This document shows, in pieces, positions 32,219-40,254 of a stretch of DNA of 40,254 bases (position 1 is the stretch's first letter; every line of letters starts with the position of its first letter). A program made the translations under genes and the position numbers. The stretch comes from Planctomycetota bacterium (GTDB lineage Bacteria; Planctomycetota; Phycisphaerae; UBA1845; UTPLA1). Location of the stretch: assembly GCA_015654675.1 (NCBI GenBank), contig JAATGM010000029.1, forward strand, positions 1 to 40,254, in the 5' to 3' direction. The notes under the pieces were generated by a model. That model was not told the origin of the DNA and did not search any database. It saw only the letters and a program-made list of their open reading frames with translations.

Positions 32219-33577
32219 ATGTCTCGATTGGGATGCGTGTTGGTTGCGGGGCTGATCGCGGTCGCGGGGTGCGATGTTGCGCCGGCGGCGATTCTGGGCG
32301 GGACTTTTGCGGCGACGGGGGGCGATACGCAGGCACGGTATTTCCATAAGGCGAGCACGTTGCCGAATGGGCGCGTCATGGTGACGGGCGGCATGCGATT
32401 GCAGGTTTCGCCGCCGTCGCTGATCTCTCTGAGCAGCGTTTCGTTTTACAACCCGGGGAGCGGGACGTTTTCGAATTCGTTTGCGCCGATCGGGGGCGGG
32501 CCGGCGGTGACGGTTTCGCTGGCCGTGGCGCGTAGCAGTCATACGCAGACGGGGCTTGTCGATGGGCGGGTGCTGATTTGCGGCGGGTACACGAATGCGA
32601 ATGGGACGAATCCGGGGACGCCGACGGCTTCGGTCGAGATTTTCGATCCTCAGACGGGTGTGATGTCGGCGGGGGCTGTGATGAGCTCGGCGCGAGCCGG
32701 GCATACGGCGACGCGGCTGGGCGACGGCCGGGTGGTGGTAGCGGGTGGGGCGACGTGGCAGATATTTGATCCGTCGACTAATTCGTGGTCGGCGGAGCTG
32801 GCGTTGCATCGGGCGCGGATGGATCACACGGCCACACTGCTGGCGGACGGGCGTGTGCTGGTGGCGGGCGGGTCGGGGGCGGGGCCGAACACGATTGAGA
32901 TTCTCGATGCGGGGACGGGGGCGGGTTTCTTGAGCGGCGCGACGCTGGCGATCGGGGTGGACGATCTGCGGGCGGCGACGCTGGATGACGGGCGAGTGCT
33001 GATCGTCGGCGGGCAAAACCTGGCGACGGGTGACACGATCGGGGACACATATTTGTATGACGTTGGAAGTGACACTCTGACGCCGGCGCCTGCGCCGCCG
33101 AACCGGGCGGCGGGGCTGGCGGATCATGAGGTGATCTCGTTCGGGCGGTATGTGTTTGTGTTCGGCGGCGAGCAACAGGTATCGAATACGGACACGGAGC
33201 TGAATTACGCGGCGCTGTTTGATCGGGCCAGCGCGACCTGGACGTGGAGTTCGACTTCGATGTCGCAGGCGCATGATGACTTTGCGCTGACGCTGCTGCA
33301 GGACGGTCGACTGCTGCTGGTCGGCGGGGGACTGTCGATCTTCGGCGTCGAGTTTCCGACGGCGGGCGTGGATGTGTTCACGCCGGATGTGGTGGTCGCG
33401 GGTGATTTGAACGGCGATGGATTCGTGAATGCGCTCGACGTGGCGCCGATGGTGACGGCGTTGACGAAGCCGAGCGCGGTGACGGCGCGGCAGTTGGCGG
33501 CGGCGGATGTGAATGAGAACGGGGCGGCGAACGGGGCGGACGTGCAGCCGTTTGTCGGGCTGGTCGGCGGGCCGTAA
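32219..33577 (+). CDS. Kelch-repeat lipoprotein with dockerin-like tail
   Basis: 452 residues. Lipoprotein signal MSRLGCVLVAGLIAVAGC gives a lipobox VAGC (Cys18). Six or seven kelch-type repeats follow, each with A-T-x-L-x-D-G-R-V-L-V-x-G-G (for example HTATRLGDGRVVVAGG and HTATLLADGRVLVAGG), forming a predicted propeller of the galactose-oxidase/kelch type. No copper-site or catalytic residues are seen. The last ~60 residues are a paired EF-hand-like tail, GDLNGDGFVNALDVAPMV and ADVNENGAANGADVQPFV, as in the M14 peptidase and the ENIGWIN protein here. The start at 32219 is preferred over 32183 because it yields a proper signal peptide. Confidence 0.87.
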   Translation: MSRLGCVLVAGLIAVAGCDVAPAAILGGTFAATGGDTQARYFHKASTLPNGRVMVTGGMRLQVSPPSLISLSSVSFYNPGSGTFSNSFAPIGGGPAVTVSLAVARSSHTQTGLVDGRVLICGGYTNANGTNPGTPTASVEIFDPQTGVMSAGAVMSSARAGHTATRLGDGRVVVAGGATWQIFDPSTNSWSAELALHRARMDHTATLLADGRVLVAGGSGAGPNTIEILDAGTGAGFLSGATLAIGVDDLRAATLDDGRVLIVGGQNLATGDTIGDTYLYDVGSDTLTPAPAPPNRAAGLADHEVISFGRYVFVFGGEQQVSNTDTELNYAALFDRASATWTWSSTSMSQAHDDFALTLLQDGRLLLVGGGLSIFGVEFPTAGVDVFTPDVVVAGDLNGDGFVNALDVAPMVTALTKPSAVTARQLAAADVNENGAANGADVQPFVGLVGGP

Positions 33578-33687
33578 ACGGGGTGCGGCTCGTTGGCGAG
33601 GATTCGCGCTTCGGCTAGCATTTCTGAAGTTGGCCGCCAATCGCGGGGCGGCGGACGATCATTTCAGCACGATGGAAGGAGCGAGTC

Positions 33688-34434
33688 ATGTCGGACCTGA
33701 GCGGGAAGGTGAGTCTTGTGACGGGTTCGGGGCGCGGCATCGGCCGGGCGATCGCGATCGCGCTGGCGGAGGCCGGCAGCGACGTGGCGGTGAACTACAG
33801 CCATTCGAAGGATGCGGCCGAGGAGGTCGTGAAGCTGATCACGGCCATGGGGCGGAAGTCGAAGGCGTACAAGGCCAACGTCGGCAACCTGGAAGAGGTG
33901 CGGACGATGGTGGAGCAGGTGACGAAGGATTTCGGGCCGGTGCAGGTGCTGGTGAACAACGCCGGGATCAACCGCGATAAGACATTTGTGCGGATGACGC
34001 CGGAGCAGTTCAAGGAAGTGATTGACGTCAACCTGATCGGGCAGGCGATGGTGACGCACGCGGTGGTGCCCGCGATGATGAAGACGGACTGGGGGCGGAT
34101 CATCTTTATTTCGTCGGTGAACGGGCAGCGCGGGAGCTTTGGGCAGACAAATTATGCCGCGGCGAAGGCGGGTTTGATCGCGCTGGCAAAATCGCTGGCG
34201 CTGGAGCTGGCGCGGAACAACATTACGGTGAACTGCGTGGCGCCGGGATTCACCGAGACGGACATGACGGCGGGAATGCCGCCGGATGTGCTGGAGAAGA
34301 TCAAGAGCTCGGTGTTGATGAAGCGTCAGGCGAAGCCGGAAGAGATTGCGTATTGCGTGACTTTTCTGGCGTCGCCGAAGGCGGGGTATATCACGGGGGA
34401 TACGGTGAACGTGAATGGCGGGTTGTACATGTGA
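33688..34434 (+). CDS. fabG: 3-oxoacyl-ACP reductase
   Basis: 248 residues, the standard SDR/FabG length. NADPH-dependent reduction of 3-oxoacyl-ACP in fatty acid synthesis (an acetoacetyl-CoA reductase, PhaB, is the alternative). Motifs: GSGRGIGR (13-20), NNAG (90-93), SSV (142-144), YAAAK (Tyr156, Lys160) and the C-terminal ITGDTVNVNGG. The catalytic Asn is in VIDVNLIG. A strong GGAAGGAG ribosome-binding site lies seven bases upstream. It is separated from FabF and the acyl-carrier-like gene by many kilobases. The DUF5063 gene starts 30 bases later. Confidence 0.92.
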   Translation: MSDLSGKVSLVTGSGRGIGRAIAIALAEAGSDVAVNYSHSKDAAEEVVKLITAMGRKSKAYKANVGNLEEVRTMVEQVTKDFGPVQVLVNNAGINRDKTFVRMTPEQFKEVIDVNLIGQAMVTHAVVPAMMKTDWGRIIFISSVNGQRGSFGQTNYAAAKAGLIALAKSLALELARNNITVNCVAPGFTETDMTAGMPPDVLEKIKSSVLMKRQAKPEEIAYCVTFLASPKAGYITGDTVNVNGGLYM

Positions 34435-34464
34435 CGACTCGCGATTCACTCTCACGTTGACTGC

Positions 34465-34932
34465 ATGCCGGATTCAATTGAAGCGTTTGTTGATGTCGCC
34501 CGCCGCTATTGCGCGTGGGTGGAGTCTGAACGGCATGACCTTCTTACGGGTCGGCAGTTGCTGCTTGAGTTGATGCAGGGCATCCCTGATTTAGTTGACG
34601 AGCGGGTGGGCCTCGGCGCTGATGTTGAGTATCCCAGTCGTGGGCATGACGGATGGGTAGTCGATCACAAGCGGCTTGCTGATTTTCCGTTCCAGTATTA
34701 TCGCGAGGTCTTTTCGCCGATCGAGCTAGATGACGATGCGCCGGTGGTAGGGGACGTGCACGACGATCTTGCGGACATTTACTCGGAGTTGTGGCACGGG
34801 TTGAAGGCGCTGGACGCGGGCGACGGCGAATATGCTGCGTGGCACTGGGCCGAGTCTTACTTCCAGCATTGGGGGAGCCATGCGGCGGGGGCGTTGTGTG
34901 CGATAGACGCGTATTATCGAGAGCATCGGTAG
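34465..34932 (+). CDS. DUF5063-like protein
   Basis: 155 residues: IEAFVDVARRYCAWVESE at the start, LLTGRQLLLELMQGIPDL, FPFQYYREVFSPIELDD, then VHDDLADIYSELWHGLKALDAGDGEYAAWHWAESYFQHWGSHAAGAL. The pattern is that of DUF5063, small helical proteins of unknown function. There is no signal peptide. It follows fabG by 30 bases on the same strand and may be co-transcribed, although its base use is less GC-rich. It ends 28 bases from the convergent MutS-like gene. Confidence 0.8.
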   Translation: MPDSIEAFVDVARRYCAWVESERHDLLTGRQLLLELMQGIPDLVDERVGLGADVEYPSRGHDGWVVDHKRLADFPFQYYREVFSPIELDDDAPVVGDVHDDLADIYSELWHGLKALDAGDGEYAAWHWAESYFQHWGSHAAGALCAIDAYYREHR

Positions 34933-34960
34933 GCGGCGAATCGCACGCGCGGGGTGCAAG

Positions 34961-36862
34961 TTACATAGTGTCGGCCCAGGTTTTTGCTTCTTTTAGTAGT
35001 TCGGGTGGGTAGCCGGCGCGTTCGAGGATGGCTAGCGCATTACGGGTTTTTGCGGGGCCCTGGTGGAGTTTGTAGTCGAAGACGGGTCCGTGTTCGCCGA
35101 GGTTTTCTTCGAAGTGGAAGTTGGCGGCCTGGATTTCGTCGGGCTCGCGGGTCATGTGGCGGTCGTGCGTGGCGATGAGAAACACGCCGGGGCTGCGGAT
35201 GAGGTGGCGGACGAGGGCGATGCCGGCGGCGGACTGGTCGAGTGAGTTGGTACCTCGGAACGGTTCGTCGATGAGGCCGAGGACGGGGGCGGGGTCGGCG
35301 GGCGGGACGACGATGCGGCGGATGTGGCGGACTTCGGCCATGAAGTAACTGGCGTTGTCGGCGAGGTTGTCGCGGGCGCGCAGGTCGGTGATCAGGCGGA
35401 GCGGAGAGAGGGTCATCTTCGCGGCGCAGACGGCTGAGCCCATCTGGGCGAGCAGGGCGTTCAGGCCGATCATGCGGAGGAAGGTGGACTTGCCGGCCAT
35501 GTTGGAGCCGGTGATGAGCCAGAGGTGTTGGCGCGGAGTGAGCGTGAGGGAGTTGGGGATGGCGCGGCTGGGGTTGATCAGGGGGTGTTGGCCGTCGGTG
35601 ATTCTGAGGGCGGTTTCGGCGGCGAAGTCGGGGAATGTCGCATCGGGTTGTTCGTCGGAGAAGCAGGCGAGCGACGTGAAGACTTCGAGGTCGGCGAAGG
35701 CCGAGAGGGCGGTGAGGAGCTGAACGCGATTCGGGACGACGCGAGCGAAGAGCATGTCGGCGACGTGGAGGTCGTAGAAGGCGAGGGCGTTCAGCGTGGC
35801 GTGCATGAGGCCGCCGGTGTCGGCCCAATAAAGGGGCGAGACCAGCGCGGGTAAAAGTTTTCGCGCGGCCGGCTGGCAGGATTCGCGGATGCGTTCGAGT
35901 GGGCCGGCTGACGGGAGCGAATCGATGTCGGCGAGTGCGATGATCAGGGCGTCAACGATTTTCCAGAGCGAGCGCCAGGGTGCGAGCGCCGGATTGAGCG
36001 TGCGGCGCAGCAGCCAGCCGTAGATCGTGCCGTTGACGACGAAGAGGCCGACCAGTGTCGAGATCGAACCTCCGCCGCCGCCGGACATGAAGCGGACGAG
36101 GGCGATGAGTGCCAGCACGAGACTGATTCCGCCCCATAGACGCAGGCCGGTGACCGGGATCTGCCGGGGGAGCGGGGCCGCGGCGCGGAGGGCGGCGACG
36201 AGCGTGTCCAACTGCGAATCGGGTCCGCGGAGGGCGGCGGCCGCGGCGAGGATGCGGACTCGGGCGGCGCGATCCGTGAGCAGAGCGCGGATTGCGGACT
36301 GAAGGACCGTGATCGCGGACTGATCGAGCGGTTGGCTTTCGATGGCGTCGCGCAGCCGGCGCGCGCCGATGATGCTGGAGGTGCGATTGAGCAGTCCGAA
36401 GAGGCCGACGGGTGCTGCGTAAATGTCGAGGTCGTCGAGTTCCTGAGGGGTGAGGGGCCAGGCGCGGCCGCGATCGATGAAGGGCGCGAGTTGGTCGGTG
36501 GGCGATGCCGGGTCGGCGGGGCGCAGGGTGGTGCGGACGACTACCTGCTTTCCGCCGCAGCGAGTCTGGGCTTCTTCGACGATGAGTATTGCGCGATCGG
36601 CGGATTCGCGGGCAGTGCGGCGGCGGCGATGGCGGCGGACGCAGAGAATGAAGCCGACGAGTCCGGCGAGCGAGGTGGCGATGGCGGCGGCCGGCTGGTT
36701 GCGGAGCGGTGCCCAGCCGACGGCGGCGATGAGGAAGGTGGCGAGCCGGGCCCAGCCCCAGAGGAGTTCGTTGGAGCGGAGGGCGTCGCGCGATTTTTCG
36801 AGGGCGGCGCGGTGATCGCGGAGCCAATCGGCGGTCGGCTGGGTGGGCGGAAGCTGGGCCAT
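34961..36862 (-). CDS. Membrane-anchored MutS-like ATPase
   Basis: 633 residues. Two N-terminal membrane helices (about 34-54 and 58-76) and a second hydrophobic pair in the middle (around 225-275) surround a MutS core domain (SSIIGARRLRDAIESQPLD). The C-terminal MutS ATPase domain has Walker A GSNMAGKST (452-460), Walker B LGLIDEPFRGTNSLD (Asp522-Glu523) and LIATHDRHM. It lacks the MutS mismatch-recognition (Phe-x-Glu) domain, and no Smr nuclease domain is present. So it belongs to the short MutS family seen in many bacteria, whose function is unknown, here with membrane segments. Weak ribosome-binding site. Convergent with the DUF5063 gene. Confidence 0.87.
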   Translation of the reverse strand: MAQLPPTQPTADWLRDHRAALEKSRDALRSNELLWGWARLATFLIAAVGWAPLRNQPAAAIATSLAGLVGFILCVRRHRRRRTARESADRAILIVEEAQTRCGGKQVVVRTTLRPADPASPTDQLAPFIDRGRAWPLTPQELDDLDIYAAPVGLFGLLNRTSSIIGARRLRDAIESQPLDQSAITVLQSAIRALLTDRAARVRILAAAAALRGPDSQLDTLVAALRAAAPLPRQIPVTGLRLWGGISLVLALIALVRFMSGGGGGSISTLVGLFVVNGTIYGWLLRRTLNPALAPWRSLWKIVDALIIALADIDSLPSAGPLERIRESCQPAARKLLPALVSPLYWADTGGLMHATLNALAFYDLHVADMLFARVVPNRVQLLTALSAFADLEVFTSLACFSDEQPDATFPDFAAETALRITDGQHPLINPSRAIPNSLTLTPRQHLWLITGSNMAGKSTFLRMIGLNALLAQMGSAVCAAKMTLSPLRLITDLRARDNLADNASYFMAEVRHIRRIVVPPADPAPVLGLIDEPFRGTNSLDQSAAGIALVRHLIRSPGVFLIATHDRHMTREPDEIQAANFHFEENLGEHGPVFDYKLHQGPAKTRNALAILERAGYPPELLKEAKTWADTM

Positions 36863-36984
36863 GCGGGGCGGATGGTAACGGTCCGCGAATCGGGCGGATA
36901 TGCGGGCATGCGCGGGAAAGCTTCGACGGGGCCGTAAATCGACCCTACGATGCTCGTTTAGAAAGAGATGGACGGAGCAATTTG

Positions 36985-38556
36985 ATGACGAATTTCCTTT
37001 CGTGCCGGTGGCGACGTGGATTGGTTGTTGCGCTGGCGCTCTCGGTTGAGGGCGCGTGGGCGGCGTCGCCGGTGATCGATTTCAAGAATCCGCCGCAGGG
37101 CGTTTTGTCGGATGAATGGTTCGCGGTGACGCTGTCCGGGGCGCAGTGCGGCTATATGCACTCGGTCACGCGGCGCGACGCGGATGTGATCGCCAGCGAC
37201 GCGGATTTGTCCATCACACTGCAGCGCGAGAAGTTCAAAATCTCGATCGGAATGGATCAGAAGTTTCGCGAGACGGTGGCCGGTGAGCCATTGTCGTTTG
37301 ACCAGACGCTGAACATGGCGGGGACGCCGGTGCGGCAGCGCGGGCGCGTGAAGGACGGGAAGATTCGGATCACGACGGAGCAGTTCGGCATGAAGCAGAA
37401 GCGATCGATCGATTTTGATCCGTCGATCCGATTTCCGTGGGGGCAGCAGCTCGAGATGCAGAAGCGCGGGCTGAAGCCGGGTACGACTTACGAGTTGAAG
37501 ACTTACGAGCCGTCGATGTCGCCCGACAAGCCGCTGGTGACGAAGATCGAGGTTCTGGATTGGGAAGAGATCGAGCTGTTGAAGAAGAAGGTGAAGGCGC
37601 TGAAGGTGCGCAGCACGATTGACGTCGGCGCGGCGGGCGCGGGGGCGATCGCCGGCGTCAGCCCGCCGGGCTCGAAGATGGTGAGTGACGGCTGGGTGGA
37701 TGCCGAGGGGTTTCCGATCGTGATCGAGATGTCGCTGGGTTCGATTCAGGTGCGAATCCTGCGATCGGACAAGAAGACGGCTCTGCGGCTGGATGCGCTG
37801 CCGGAGTTGTTTTTCAGCACGTTCGTCAAGACGGATCGGAAGATCGATCGGCATGCGAAGGAGCTGAAGCTGCGCTTGAGCGTTCCGGATGGGGAGATGC
37901 CGGATCTGCCGAGCACGGGCATGCAGACGGCCAAGCGCGTGGATGCGCGGACGGTGGATTTGACGATCCGGCGGGCGGATTGGGCGGCCTTGAAGGAAGC
38001 CAAGCATGGGAAGCTGGCCGACGCGGCGGCGGAGTTTTCGGCGACATCGCCGTATCTGGATACGAACGACGCGATGATCGTGGAGCTTGCGAAGAAGGGC
38101 CGCGGGAAGGCGGAGACGCCGTGGGAGCTGGCGGGGAATCTGCGCGAGTTTGTGACCGAGTACATCACGAAGAAGGATCTGGGCGTGGGGTTCGCGACGG
38201 CCAGCGAAGTGGCCAAGACGCGGCAGGGCGATTGCACGGAGCACGGCGTGTTGCTGGCGGCGCTGGCGCGGGCGAACGGGTTGCCGTCGCGGGTGGTGGC
38301 GGGGTTGATCCAGGTGCCGGGACGCAGGGACGAGTTCGGCTATCACATGTGGACGGAGGTCTGGATCGACGGTCAGTGGGTAGACATAGATGCCGCGATG
38401 GATCAGACGGAGTGCGACGCGACGCACATCGCGTTGACGACATCGTCATTGAGCAATGGGGCGATGGCGGCGGATACGGTGACGGTGGCGACGCTGCTTG
38501 GCCGTTTGAAGATCGGGGTTCTGGGGGAAATAGAGGGAGCGGTCGCACCAAAGTAA
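36985..38556 (+). CDS. Secreted transglutaminase-like protein
   Basis: 523 residues. Signal peptide about 1-27 (RRGLVVALALSVEGAWA). A beta-rich N-terminal half (30-300) precedes a transglutaminase-like cysteine protease-type core with the triad Cys417 in QGDCTEHG, His454 in YHMWTEVWI and an Asp (467 or 469) in WVDIDAAM. Bacterial members act mostly as peptidases or amidases, so cross-linking should not be assumed. GGAG lies seven bases upstream of ATG 36985. The gene stands alone between the MutS-like gene (opposite strand) and an ECF sigma gene. After its stop, 38557-38866 holds no gene and only a tentative promoter. Confidence 0.9.
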   Translation: MTNFLSCRWRRGLVVALALSVEGAWAASPVIDFKNPPQGVLSDEWFAVTLSGAQCGYMHSVTRRDADVIASDADLSITLQREKFKISIGMDQKFRETVAGEPLSFDQTLNMAGTPVRQRGRVKDGKIRITTEQFGMKQKRSIDFDPSIRFPWGQQLEMQKRGLKPGTTYELKTYEPSMSPDKPLVTKIEVLDWEEIELLKKKVKALKVRSTIDVGAAGAGAIAGVSPPGSKMVSDGWVDAEGFPIVIEMSLGSIQVRILRSDKKTALRLDALPELFFSTFVKTDRKIDRHAKELKLRLSVPDGEMPDLPSTGMQTAKRVDARTVDLTIRRADWAALKEAKHGKLADAAAEFSATSPYLDTNDAMIVELAKKGRGKAETPWELAGNLREFVTEYITKKDLGVGFATASEVAKTRQGDCTEHGVLLAALARANGLPSRVVAGLIQVPGRRDEFGYHMWTEVWIDGQWVDIDAAMDQTECDATHIALTTSSLSNGAMAADTVTVATLLGRLKIGVLGEIEGAVAPK

Positions 38557-38672
38557 GCGCGCCCGCTCCGAGTGTGATCTCACTTCCCTATTGCGCCGCC
38601 CGGCGTTCTGAGACCTACGCCGTCACATCCGATCCCGAACGCTCACCGGGCTGGCGCACCAACCACTACCCG

Positions 38673-38701
38673 TTGCCCAGTGTGCGACGGCAGGATAGTA
38701 T
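38673..38701 (+). promoter_or_regulatory. Candidate promoter for the second ECF sigma gene
   Basis: TTGCCC and TAGTAT are 17 bases apart; TATGAT three bases further on is an alternative -10. It lies 166 bases before the ECF gene in the 310-base gap 38557-38866, which otherwise shows only a T8 run near 38830 and no gene. Confidence 0.3.
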
Positions 38702-38866
38702 GATACATCGTTACAGACGGGCCACGTTTCACGGGTCCTAAACCGCGTTGGTCCGCGGCTTTCGAACAAGGTTCCGTCTCGCCACAGAGATCATCGAAAA
38801 ATCGGCTTCGGGCGCGCGCTCGAAATCGATTTTTTTTCGCAGGTGGCTCCAGCCGCAGGGGCGGCG

Positions 38867-39526
38867 ATGAGCGTAATGGACCCTATGGACCCTCAGGACA
38901 ACGGATCTATTGACGAATCCACGCTGACCCGACTTCTGACGGAAGTCGGGCCGGAGCTGCTTGGGTACATCGAAGGGAAGATGCCGCCGGCGTTTCGGGC
39001 GTTTTCGGGGCCTGAGGACGTTTTCCAGGATACCTGCATTCAGGCGTACCGGTCGCGCGAGACGTTTCGCATGATCGATCCAGATTCGTTTCGGCAGTGG
39101 ATCTGGCGGGTTGCACACAACGTGCTGATCGATCTGCTGCGGCATGGCTTCGCGGCGAAGCGGCAGGCGGGCAAGATTCATGTCACGGCCGATTCGCAGG
39201 TGGCGCTGCTCTCGAATGTCTATGGCGTGAAGCCGACGGCGATTGAGACGCCCAGCCGGGTGGCGGCGCGGCGCGAAGCGGTGGTGAAGGTGCAGGTGGG
39301 GTTGAGCAGTCTTCCGGACGATCAGCGGCAGGCAATCACGCTGCATGTGATTCAGGGGCTTACGCTGGCCGAGTCGGCGCAGTCGATGGGGCGGACGGTG
39401 GACTCGATCCGGGGATTGCTGCAACGCGGACAGGTTCGGATGCGCGAGTTGCTAGGGGACCCGGCGCTTTATTTCTCGAAGATCGAGCCGATGTCGGAAG
39501 CTTCTGGGCCGGCCGGCGGGGCTTAG
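38867..39526 (+). CDS. ECF-type sigma factor (second kinase-linked pair)
   Basis: 219 residues. Region 2: MPPAFRAFSGPEDVFQDTCIQAYRSRETFRM and FRQWIWRVAHNVLIDLLRHGFAAKR. Region 4: LSSLPDDQRQAITLHVIQGLTLAESAQSMGRTVDSIRGLLQRGQVRMRELLG with a helix-turn-helix. The arrangement differs from the first ECF protein here, being closer to planctomycete SigE/RpoE-like paralogues. The ATG at 38867 has AGGGG upstream; ATG at 38876 is also possible. A C-terminal tail of about 20 residues extends past region 4. It is followed after 50 bases by a Ser/Thr kinase gene. Confidence 0.87.
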   Translation: MSVMDPMDPQDNGSIDESTLTRLLTEVGPELLGYIEGKMPPAFRAFSGPEDVFQDTCIQAYRSRETFRMIDPDSFRQWIWRVAHNVLIDLLRHGFAAKRQAGKIHVTADSQVALLSNVYGVKPTAIETPSRVAARREAVVKVQVGLSSLPDDQRQAITLHVIQGLTLAESAQSMGRTVDSIRGLLQRGQVRMRELLGDPALYFSKIEPMSEASGPAGGA

Positions 39527-39576
39527 GGGCAAGGCAGTCAGTGGGTTAGAATACAAGCGTCCCTAGAGGGGGCGTT

Positions 39577-40254
39577 ATGAACGAGCACACGGGTGGCAAC
39601 GGTTCTGGGAGCGGCGAGAAGCACCTTGATCTGATCGAGGCGGCGCGGAACGCGGCTGGGTCGGGGTCGGGCTCGGCTGCGCCCAGTGGCGGCGGGCCGT
39701 TGATGCCGGGCGGGGAGTCTGTTGATCTCGGGGGGCTGGGGGAGAGGTTCGAGATATTGGAGCGGATCAGCGGGGGCGGGCAGGGGGTGGTGCACCGGGC
39801 GCGGCAATTCAGTCCGAGCCGGGAAGTGGCCATCAAGCTGATGCAGGCGGGTGAGCGGGCCAACGAGCAGCAGCGGGCGCGGTTCGCGCGCGAGGCGGAG
39901 GTGGTGTCGCGGCTTTCGCATCCGAACATCATCCGGGTGTACGAGAGCGGCGTGGTGGATGGCCGGTGCTACTTCGCGATGGAGTACGTCGACGGCATGT
40001 CGATCGACGACTACGCGATGCTGAACGGGAGCACGGCGGAGCAGTTGATCGGGATGCTGGTGAAGGTTTGCCGGGCGATCAGCCACGCGCACCAGAAGGG
40101 GATCATTCACCGCGACATCAAGCCGGGGAACATCCTGGTGACGAAGGATGGCGAGCCGCACGTGCTGGACTTCGGGTTGGCGCGGGAGGCGGAGGGCTCG
40201 CGGATCGTGAACGCGGCGCGGGCGGCGTCGATGAGCGGGCAGGTGATCGGGACG
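39577..40254 (+). CDS. Ser/Thr protein kinase, 3' end beyond window
   Basis: 226 residues are visible and the frame runs off the right edge. A Gly/Ser-rich start (1-50) leads to a kinase domain with G-loop ISGGGQGVVHRA (64-75), Lys87 in VAIKL, FAREAEVVSRLSHPNIIRVY, HRDIKPGN (178-185) and DFG (198-200), all intact. A GAGGGGG ribosome-binding site lies four bases before the ATG. The sensor or membrane part must lie outside the window. Together with the preceding ECF gene it mirrors the ECF/kinase pair at 3735-6838, but here sigma and kinase are not overlapping. Confidence 0.92.
   Translation, partial: MNEHTGGNGSGSGEKHLDLIEAARNAAGSGSGSAAPSGGGPLMPGGESVDLGGLGERFEILERISGGGQGVVHRARQFSPSREVAIKLMQAGERANEQQRARFAREAEVVSRLSHPNIIRVYESGVVDGRCYFAMEYVDGMSIDDYAMLNGSTAEQLIGMLVKVCRAISHAHQKGIIHRDIKPGNILVTKDGEPHVLDFGLAREAEGSRIVNAARAASMSGQVIGT

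Noticed and set aside
32168-33640. Minus-strand 490-codon open frame
   Set aside because: Antisense to the kelch lipoprotein gene and Arg/Pro/His-rich.
36958-38427. Minus-strand 489-codon open frame
   Set aside because: Antisense to the transglutaminase-like gene, Arg/His/Leu-rich, no motifs.

Overview
The window is high-GC DNA that reads like a planctomycete, probably a Phycisphaerae-like lineage. The reasons are family-level recall: ECF sigma factors paired with Ser/Thr kinases carrying TPR repeats, secreted proteins ending in dockerin-like EF-hand tails (GDMNCDG...DV..F), a Rax2-like propeller-repeat protein, and intergenic repeats with the GAGATTCGTGAGATT signature. No rRNA, tRNA, CRISPR array, insertion sequence or prophage core was seen. 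The closest thing to a mobile-element gene is the cut-off reading frame at the left edge, which looks weakly like the phage Mu gp27/DUF3486 type.

Layout: (1) 2-718, partial plus-strand frame. (2) 585-6838, a minus-strand block read right to left: ECF sigma factor, TPR Ser/Thr kinase (ATGA-coupled), exopolysaccharide-type sugar transferase, secreted cyclophilin, Hpt phosphotransfer protein, then a rho-independent terminator at 489-526. (3) 6965-14825, mainly plus strand: secreted beta-helix protein, ENIGWIN-repeat protein, (minus) esterase lipoprotein, ankyrin lipoprotein coupled to an M14 carboxypeptidase, SpoIIE-type phosphatase, CDF metal transporter. (4) 14835-18228, a six-gene minus-strand run: ArsR regulator, SRPBCC protein, membrane protein with a split/permuted acyl-carrier fold, PhnB/VOC protein, GNAT acetyltransferase, AlkD-like DNA repair protein. 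(5) 18229-24016, a repeat-rich accessory zone with an 8-bp tandem array, two clusters of a dispersed repeat, a palindromic hairpin cluster and a perfect 32-bp palindrome. It also holds a four-helix membrane protein, a conserved hypothetical, a membrane metallophosphoesterase and Sua5. (6) 24014-40254, a mixed region: Rax2/Ig repeat protein, FabF-like ketosynthase, Uma2 nuclease-fold protein, small anchored protein, NrnA-type DHH phosphoesterase, B12-radical SAM enzyme, kelch/dockerin lipoprotein, FabG, DUF5063 protein, membrane-anchored MutS homologue, transglutaminase-like protein, and a second ECF sigma/Ser-Thr kinase pair cut by the right edge.

Functional threads: signalling (two ECF-kinase pairs, Hpt, SpoIIE phosphatase), cell-surface and secreted proteins (five or six repeat proteins, three with shared C-terminal tails), scattered fatty-acid-type components (acyl-carrier-like protein, FabF, FabG), and housekeeping RNA/DNA maintenance (Sua5, NrnA, AlkD, MutS-like). 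The most unusual items are the permuted acyl-carrier membrane protein and an ArsR gene whose start codon lies inside its own operator and whose -10/-35 spacing predicts a leaderless mRNA. A further item is the 32-bp palindrome starting exactly at a stop codon. All domain assignments come from reading motifs by eye; no database search was run.
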